Shown in pieces: positions 7,371-11,394 of a stretch of DNA of 11,394 nt (its first letter is position 1; the number at the start of each line of letters is the position of its first letter). Source of the stretch: Phycisphaerales bacterium. Its GTDB lineage: Bacteria; Planctomycetota; Phycisphaerae; Phycisphaerales; UBA1924. The stretch lies in contig JAUXUZ010000201.1 in assembly GCA_030680655.1 (NCBI GenBank), positions 1 through 11,394 on the forward strand, given 5' to 3'. The notes beneath the pieces are model-generated. The model searched no databases. It was not told the DNA's origin and saw only the letters and a list, made by a program, of their open reading frames with translations. A program made the position numbers and the translations under genes.

Positions 7371-8318
7371 TCAGGGGCGTGCTTCGTCCTTGCGCACCGG
7401 CTTGGTCGACTGAACGGCGGGGGCGTTGACGGGGTGCCGCCCGCGGAGCAGGTCGTCGGCATAGCTGCTGGCGCTGCGGCGCGCGGTGATCGGGCCGTCG
7501 GCGTCGCCGCGCAGGAACTGGCGGATGAGCTGCTCGTCCTCGTTCATTGCGCCGGAGTCGACCCTTCGGCGCGCCTCGTCTTCGGTCAGAGCGCGGAGGT
7601 TCTCGAACCAGGCTCGGTCGTCGGCCCGCAGCACGCGTCCCTTGTCGAGCATCACCATGCGGTCGGCGATGGTGAAGGCGCTGTCCATCTCGTGGGTGAC
7701 GACGATGCTCGTCACGCCCAGGCCGCGCGTCATGCCGATGATCAACTGGTCGATCTCGGCGCTGGTGACGGGGTCGAGCCCGGCGCTCGGCTCGTCGTAG
7801 AAGAGGACCTGCGGGTCCAGGGCCATCGCGCGGGCCAGGCCGGCACGCTTCTTCATGCCGCCGCTGATCTGCCCGGGGTACTTGTCGGCGTGCTCGCGCA
7901 GGCCGACCTGCTCGAGCTTGATGGTGACGATCGTCTCGATGGTCTGCGGGTCAAGGTCGGTGTGCTCGCTCAGCGGCAGGGCCACGTTCTCGGCGACGGT
8001 CATCGAGTTGTAGAGCGCCCCGGACTGGAAGAGGATGCCGAACTTCTTGCGGACGGTGTCCATCCCCTCTTCGCTGAGGTTGCACAGGTCGCGCCCGAAC
8101 ATCTCGATCGAACCTTCCTCCGGGCGGAGCGATCCGATCAGGCAGCGCAGCAGCGTGCTCTTGCCGCAGCCGGAGCCGCCCATGATCACCAGCGTCTGGC
8201 CCGGTGTGACGTCGAGCGACACGCCGTCGAGCACCGCGCGCCCGTCGAACCGCTTGACAAGGTCGCGCACGCGGATGATCGGCTCGGGCTGGCTGGGTGT
8301 GGACCCGTCAACGCTCAT
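7371..8318 (-). CDS. mlaF: MlaF-like ABC transporter ATPase for phospholipid transport
   Basis: The 315-residue protein is a complete ABC nucleotide-binding domain: Walker A GGSGCGKST (47-55), Q-loop FQSGALYNSMT (97-107), signature ISGGMKKRAGLARA (151-164), Walker B VLFYDEPSAGLDP (171-183) and H-loop VVTHE (206-210). The FQSGALYNSMTVAENV and SGGMKKR wording is typical of the MlaF/Mkl subfamily, which energises MCE-type lipid transporters. The domain ends near residue 245; the remaining 70 residues (including DEQLIRQFLRG, 261-271, followed by a polar tail) are a longer C-terminus than in E. coli MlaF. In E. coli the C-terminal end of MlaF contacts MlaB, but whether this tail has such a role is unknown. 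It is followed after 33 bp by the MlaD-like gene and preceded after 50 bp by the DUF4190-like gene, all on the minus strand. An MlaE permease gene, usually next to mlaF, is absent. The start ATG at 8318 fits the domain; no Shine-Dalgarno sequence is clear. Confidence 0.93.
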   Translation of the reverse strand: MSVDGSTPSQPEPIIRVRDLVKRFDGRAVLDGVSLDVTPGQTLVIMGGSGCGKSTLLRCLIGSLRPEEGSIEMFGRDLCNLSEEGMDTVRKKFGILFQSGALYNSMTVAENVALPLSEHTDLDPQTIETIVTIKLEQVGLREHADKYPGQISGGMKKRAGLARAMALDPQVLFYDEPSAGLDPVTSAEIDQLIIGMTRGLGVTSIVVTHEMDSAFTIADRMVMLDKGRVLRADDRAWFENLRALTEDEARRRVDSGAMNEDEQLIRQFLRGDADGPITARRSASSYADDLLRGRHPVNAPAVQSTKPVRKDEARP

Positions 8319-8368
8319 GCGGGCGGATCATAACGCCGCGCGGGGTGAGGATTCGTGCCCGGCCGGAA

Positions 8369-9172
8369 TCAGACGCCCTTGGGCTTGGGGTCGCCACCAG
8401 CGGGCTCGGCGGGCTCAGCGGACTCGGCGGGCGCCGGGAGGGCCGGCTTTGTGGCCGGCGTGCCGACCTTGAGCGCATCGGGATCGACTAGGTAGACGAC
8501 GTTGCCAGATGGAAGGATGACGCCGATGTTCAGCGCGTTGCCCAGGATCGCGTCGCTCATGCTCGTGCCCTGGTTGCTGCTGTTGCGCGGCATCTCGATG
8601 AGCATCATGCCGTACCCCTTGCTCCCCTTGAGTGGGATCGGGATCTCGTTGCCGCCGCCACGGTGGTTGCTCATCAGCTGCCCCGCCTTGCCGTAGCTGC
8701 TGAAGAACTCGATCGGGTTGGTGGGGGGCTCGAGCGTGCCCAGCTCGGCCTCGATCTTGCTCTTGAAGCTGGCCCAGTCGGCGTCGGTCACCTGGGCCGC
8801 GAGGGTGGGGTTGAGCGAGGAGCGCAGCTTGCCCGCGTCGGACATGTTGAGCGAGTCAACGACGGGCTGTGCCAACGCGCTGAACTGCTTGAGGCCCGAG
8901 TAGGCGCCGATCGCGACGAAGAGCCAGATGAACGAGACGACCAGGCCCACGATGATGCCGGCGATCGCCAGGCCCACACCCTTGCGTCGGCCGTTTGAGG
9001 CGCTGATGCGGAAGAGCGCGATGCCCCCCAGGATGACACCCAGTGCCCCGGTCACTACCGGGATGCAGCAGATGAGCGATGACACCAGCGACGCGATCGC
9101 CAGCATGCTCGTGCGTGCTTCGGGTGCCGACTCGGTGGTGTTGCCGTAGGCCTCGTATGGGTTCTGGCTCAT
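8369..9172 (-). CDS. DUF4190-like two-helix membrane protein of unknown function
   Basis: The 267-residue protein starts with a polar segment (1-20), then two membrane-spanning stretches: TSMLAIASLVSSLICCIPVVTGALGVILGGIALFRI (21-56, probably a bent or paired hydrophobic region) and a second one in GVGLAIAGIIVGLVVSFIWLFVAIGAY (65-91), joined by a short basic loop SNGRRKG. The S-x-L-A-I-A-S-L-V and G-x-G-L-A-I-A-G-I-I-V-G pattern matches the DUF4190 type. Residues 95-235 form a soluble domain with no motif I recognise; it has an Asp/Ser-rich start and ends in a beta-like VVYLVD. The tail (238-267) is Pro/Ala/Glu rich and disordered. The gene lies 50 bp upstream of mlaF and 96 bp downstream of the desulfurase gene, all co-directional, so it may be co-transcribed with the lipid transporter genes. 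It is too short in hydrophobic segments to be the missing MlaE permease. Function unknown. The ATG at 9172 has no purine-rich ribosome site. Confidence 0.8.
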   Translation of the reverse strand: MSQNPYEAYGNTTESAPEARTSMLAIASLVSSLICCIPVVTGALGVILGGIALFRISASNGRRKGVGLAIAGIIVGLVVSFIWLFVAIGAYSGLKQFSALAQPVVDSLNMSDAGKLRSSLNPTLAAQVTDADWASFKSKIEAELGTLEPPTNPIEFFSSYGKAGQLMSNHRGGGNEIPIPLKGSKGYGMMLIEMPRNSSNQGTSMSDAILGNALNIGVILPSGNVVYLVDPDALKVGTPATKPALPAPAESAEPAEPAGGDPKPKGV

Positions 9173-9268
9173 GGCCGGAGGGTAGTGCGCATCCGCGGGC
9201 GGGGTGGGGCTGGTCGCTACCCCGGGCAGAGTTGCTGCGGTGTAGCCAAGGGAGCGGCACCCGCGGCC

Positions 9269-10546
9269 TCACCCCGTCATGCTCGAACCCACGCGGGCAA
9301 CGCACGCCGCCACGATCGCCGCGGCTTCATCGACATCCTCTTGCGTGGTATCGCGCGAGAGGGAGAAGCGGATCGAGCCGTGGGCGAGCGCGGGGGGGAT
9401 GCCCATGGCCAGCAGGACGGGCGACGGGTCGAGCGAGCCCGACGAGCAGGCCGCCCCGGCCGAAGCGCAAAGTCCGCGCTCGCTGAAGGCCATCAGCAGC
9501 GCCTCGGCCTCCAGGCGCGGGAAGGCAATGTTGGTGGTGTTCCAGAGCCGCAGGCTCGGATCGGCTGGCCCGTTGACGACCGCGCCTGGGTTGTCGGCAA
9601 GGACCCTCTGCTCGAAGCGGTCGCGCAGCGCCGCGAGTGCCCCGCGGGCGGCGGGGTCAGCGAGCCACTGCTGCGCCAGCGTGGCGGCGACCCCCGCGCC
9701 GATGATCCCCTCGGTGTGCTCGGTGCCGCCGCGGCGGCCTTTCTCCTGCGTGCCGATGATCCGCGGGGCGAGACGCTGACCGGCGCGCAGCCAGAGGATG
9801 CCCACACCCTTGGGCCCGTGCCACTTGTGGGCCGAGCAGGTGAGCAGGTCGCAGGGGGGCGAGGCGCTCCGCGACCCGGCCTCGCCGATATCGACGGGCA
9901 TCTTGCCGACCCACTGGGTGGCGTCGCAGTGGAACGTCGCGCCGACGGCGCGGCAGCGGGCCGCGATGGCGGCGACCGGCTGCACCGCGCCGGTCTCGTT
10001 GTTGGCCCACTGCACGGTGACCAGGCGCGTGCCGGGGGTGATGGCCCGGTCGATCGACTCGGCGGTGACGATGCCGGCGTGGTCGATCTTGAGGTGGTCG
10101 AGGGTGATCGCCCCTTGCTCGCTGAGCCGCGCGAGCAGGTCGCGCACGGCGGTGTGCTCGATGGTGGTGGAGACGACGCGCGAGGGAGTGGCAGCGGGCG
10201 GGAGCGTGCCGCGGATGGCCAGGTCGATCGCCTCGGTGCCGCCGCTGGTGAAGGTGATCGACTTTGCCTTGGCGCCGATGAGCGCAGCCACCGAGGCGCG
10301 GGCGAGTTCGATCGCGTGCCGCGCATCCTGGCCCGCCCGGTGGACGCTGGAGGGGTTGGCCCACCGATCGGTCATGGCGCTGGCGACGGCCTCGACGACT
10401 TCGCGTGCCGGCCGGGTGGTCGCGTTGTGATCGAGGTAGATCGTGGGGGAGGGTAGGGATTGCGGATTTGCGATTGCGGATTTCGGATTGAAAGACCGTG
10501 CGAGCGGCCGCTCTTGCCTATCCAATCCGCAATCCGAAATCCGCAA
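9269..10546 (-). CDS. Cysteine desulfurase, NifS/IscS family (start uncertain)
   Basis: This PLP enzyme removes sulfur from cysteine as a persulfide for Fe-S clusters or tRNA thiolation. Counting the conserved domain from 10444 (391 residues): YLDHNATTRP at the N-terminus, FTSGGTEA (65-72), the PLP-stacking His of IEHTAVRD (His97), WANNETGAVQP (146-156), the PLP lysine in CSAHKWHGPKG (Lys207), RRGGTEH (237-243) and the catalytic cysteine in AACSSGSLDPSP (Cys333). All key residues are present. A short extra segment (SRSASPP, 191-197) precedes the Lys motif. The start is a problem: the position where relatives have the Met of MIYLDHNATT is an ACG codon (10442-10444). The nearest usable codons are TTG at 10525 and TTG at 10546. 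I chose 10546 because AGAGGAG lies 8 nt before it; this adds 34 residues encoded by the inverted repeat. ACG initiation, or an ATG-to-ACG change or sequencing error, remains possible. It is first in a minus-strand row with the DUF4190-like, mlaF and mlaD genes, 96 bp ahead of them. Whether it is IscS or NifS cannot be decided. Confidence 0.88.
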   Translation of the reverse strand: MRISDCGLDRQERPLARSFNPKSAIANPQSLPSPTIYLDHNATTRPAREVVEAVASAMTDRWANPSSVHRAGQDARHAIELARASVAALIGAKAKSITFTSGGTEAIDLAIRGTLPPAATPSRVVSTTIEHTAVRDLLARLSEQGAITLDHLKIDHAGIVTAESIDRAITPGTRLVTVQWANNETGAVQPVAAIAARCRAVGATFHCDATQWVGKMPVDIGEAGSRSASPPCDLLTCSAHKWHGPKGVGILWLRAGQRLAPRIIGTQEKGRRGGTEHTEGIIGAGVAATLAQQWLADPAARGALAALRDRFEQRVLADNPGAVVNGPADPSLRLWNTTNIAFPRLEAEALLMAFSERGLCASAGAACSSGSLDPSPVLLAMGIPPALAHGSIRFSLSRDTTQEDVDEAAAIVAACVARVGSSMTG

Positions 10547-10574
10547 TCCGATATCTCCTCTACTCCCTACCCTC
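10449..10574. repeat. 126-bp nested inverted repeat with central 12-bp palindrome
   Basis: Outer arms are a perfect 11-bp inverted pair, GAGGGTAGGGA (10449-10459) and TCCCTACCCTC (10564-10574). Inner arms are a perfect 19-bp inverted pair (10472-10490 and 10530-10548), built of short units of the ATTGCGG / ATTTCGG / ATTG kind. At the middle lies the perfect palindrome GAGCGGCCGCTC (10502-10513). The left flank between outer and inner arms (10460-10471) and the right one (10549-10563) do not pair, and the left one holds further GATT-GCGG units. No transposase-like gene is present. The element fills the space between the desulfurase domain start and the divergent ATPase start at 10580, so it sits on both promoters. 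It could be a MITE/REP-like dispersed element or a local regulatory structure. Confidence 0.8.
10555..10561 (-). promoter_or_regulatory. Shine-Dalgarno-like AGAGGAG before the TTG start of the desulfurase
   Basis: Reading the minus strand, AGAGGAG is followed by the 8-nt spacer ATATCGGA and TTG (10546-10544), in frame with the cysteine desulfurase. It is a better ribosome site than most genes here have, but it lies inside the inverted repeat and may be a coincidence of repeat sequence. Confidence 0.4.
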
Positions 10575-10579
10575 GCACA

Positions 10580-11394
10580 ATGCCCGCGGGCCCCTTCAAC
10601 CTGAGCGCAGCGCTGCCGCAGACGCCCGAGATCGTCGCGATGGATGTGCACAAGTCGTACAACGGGCGCGAGGTGCTCAAGGGGATCAGCGCAACGTTCC
10701 GCCGCGGTGAGATCACCGCCATCGTCGGGCACTCCGGCTCGGGCAAGACGGTGTTTCTTGACCACCTCACCGGCCTGCAGTCGCCAGACGAGGGGCGCGG
10801 GTCGATCAAGGTGGTCCACCACGGCCTCAAGGGCCTGCCGCTGGTTGAACTCATCGGCATCGACCCCGACGTGCTCGACGAGGTGCGGCTCTTCTGGGCG
10901 GTGGTCTTCCAGCACAACGCGCTGTTCACCGGCACGGTGCAGGACAACATCGCCCTCTGGATGCGCGAGCACACCGAGCTGCCCGAACGCAAGATCAAGG
11001 CGCGCGTGCGCGAAGCACTCGAGGCCGTGCGGCTGGATGTTGACGACGTGGTCGAGAAGGAGCGCGACTCGCTCAGCGGCGGCATGGCCAAGCGCGTCGC
11101 CATCGCCCGCGCCATCGCGATGGACCCGTGCGTGATCTTCTACGACGAGCCGACCACGGGCCTAGACCCGGTTGTGGGCGGGCACGTGCACGACCTGATC
11201 TGGGATGTGCACCACCGGCCCATCGCCAGCCAGGGGGCGGGCGCATCGGCCGGCGGCGTGGGCGGCGCCGGCGGCACCACGATGCGTCGCACCAGCATCA
11301 TCATCACCCACGACCGCGACCTGCTCCGCCGCATCTCGCCGCGGATCATCATGCTCGACGGCGGGTCGGTGATCTTCGACGGCCCGTACGAGCG
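10580..11394 (+). CDS. Second MlaF-like ABC ATPase, cut by the right window edge
   Basis: The frame is open from ATG 10580 to the end of the window (271 residues, no stop), so the gene continues beyond it. It is an ABC nucleotide-binding domain: Walker A GHSGSGKT (50-57), Q-loop VVFQHNALFTGTVQDN (108-123), signature LSGGMAKRVAIARA (165-178), Walker B VIFYDEPTTGLDP (185-197) and H-loop IITHD (241-245). SGGMAKR and the FQxNALFTGTVxDNI style Q-loop suggest the MlaF-like class of lipid-transport ATPases. Two departures are seen: a longer segment than usual between Walker A and the Q-loop (about 72-105), and a Gly/Ala/Ser-rich insert (211-236) just before the H-loop strand. The strand-1 sequence EIVAMDVHKSY begins about residue 17, which favours 10580 over the ATG at 10640. 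No Shine-Dalgarno sequence precedes it; the outer arm of the inverted repeat ends 5 nt upstream. It is divergent from the desulfurase. A permease (MlaE) or MCE gene may follow outside the window. Confidence 0.9.
   Translation, partial: MPAGPFNLSAALPQTPEIVAMDVHKSYNGREVLKGISATFRRGEITAIVGHSGSGKTVFLDHLTGLQSPDEGRGSIKVVHHGLKGLPLVELIGIDPDVLDEVRLFWAVVFQHNALFTGTVQDNIALWMREHTELPERKIKARVREALEAVRLDVDDVVEKERDSLSGGMAKRVAIARAIAMDPCVIFYDEPTTGLDPVVGGHVHDLIWDVHHRPIASQGAGASAGGVGGAGGTTMRRTSIIITHDRDLLRRISPRIIMLDGGSVIFDGPYE

Noticed and set aside
7083..8333. 416-codon plus-strand open frame antisense to mlaF and mlaD
   Set aside because: It spans the junction of two well-supported genes and shows only GC-driven low-complexity sequence.
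8369..9172. DUF4190-like protein as the missing MlaE permease
   Set aside because: MlaE has several membrane helices through a roughly 260-residue core; here hydrophobic segments are confined to residues 21-91 and the rest is soluble.
9173..9268. GGGTAG / CTACCC inverted repeat between the desulfurase and DUF4190-like genes
   Set aside because: Only 6 bp long with a 31-nt gap and no T-tract; not distinguishable from chance.
10547..10972. Upstream extension of the desulfurase frame to an ATG at 10972
   Set aside because: It would run through the inverted repeat and antisense to the second ATPase; none of the extra sequence resembles the desulfurase family.

Overview
The window is GC-rich, densely coded bacterial chromosome with seven complete genes, one gene cut by each edge, and no RNA gene, transposase, phage gene or CRISPR array that I can see. 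I infer a Gram-negative, most likely a member of Planctomycetota (perhaps Phycisphaerae). The reasons are the lipoprotein TolC-type channel, the MCE/Mla lipid-transport genes, a large GH35-like protein, weak or absent Shine-Dalgarno sequences before most genes, and intergenic ATTGCGG/ATTTCGG-type repeats. No marker gene is present, so this assignment is tentative.

Layout. Bases 1-153 are the 3' end of a plus-strand gene of unknown function. It converges on a minus-strand SAM-dependent O-methyltransferase (177-902), which lies 112 bp behind a 972-residue GH35 beta-galactosidase-like protein (1015-3933, minus). A 243-bp divergent spacer (3934-4176) contains overlapping inverted repeats and leads into a TolC-family lipoprotein (4177-5964, plus). 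Converging on that from the right is a minus-strand row, in transcription order: cysteine desulfurase (9269-10546), DUF4190-like membrane protein (8369-9172), MlaF-like ATPase (7371-8318) and MlaD-like MCE protein (6024-7337). The gaps are 96, 52 and 33 bp or close to that, so co-transcription is plausible. A 126-bp nested inverted repeat (10449-10574) separates the desulfurase from a divergent second MlaF-like ATPase (10580 to the right edge).

How the genes work together. MlaF and MlaD are the ATPase and the MCE substrate-binding subunit of a retrograde/anterograde phospholipid ABC transporter, but no MlaE permease lies beside them. A second MlaF-like ATPase starts about 2.3 kb away and its downstream neighbours are outside the window. 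The TolC-type protein would provide an outer-membrane channel, but its inner-membrane partners are not here. The desulfurase supplies sulfur for Fe-S clusters or tRNA thiolation.

Points most worth attention: (1) the GH35-like protein keeps the fold signatures but appears to have lost both catalytic glutamates and several galactose-binding residues; (2) the desulfurase has no ATG at its conserved N-terminus: the expected Met position is ACG, and the best start is a TTG with a good Shine-Dalgarno sequence inside the inverted repeat; (3) the nested inverted repeat itself; (4) the split Mla gene arrangement; (5) competing hairpins in the tolC leader.
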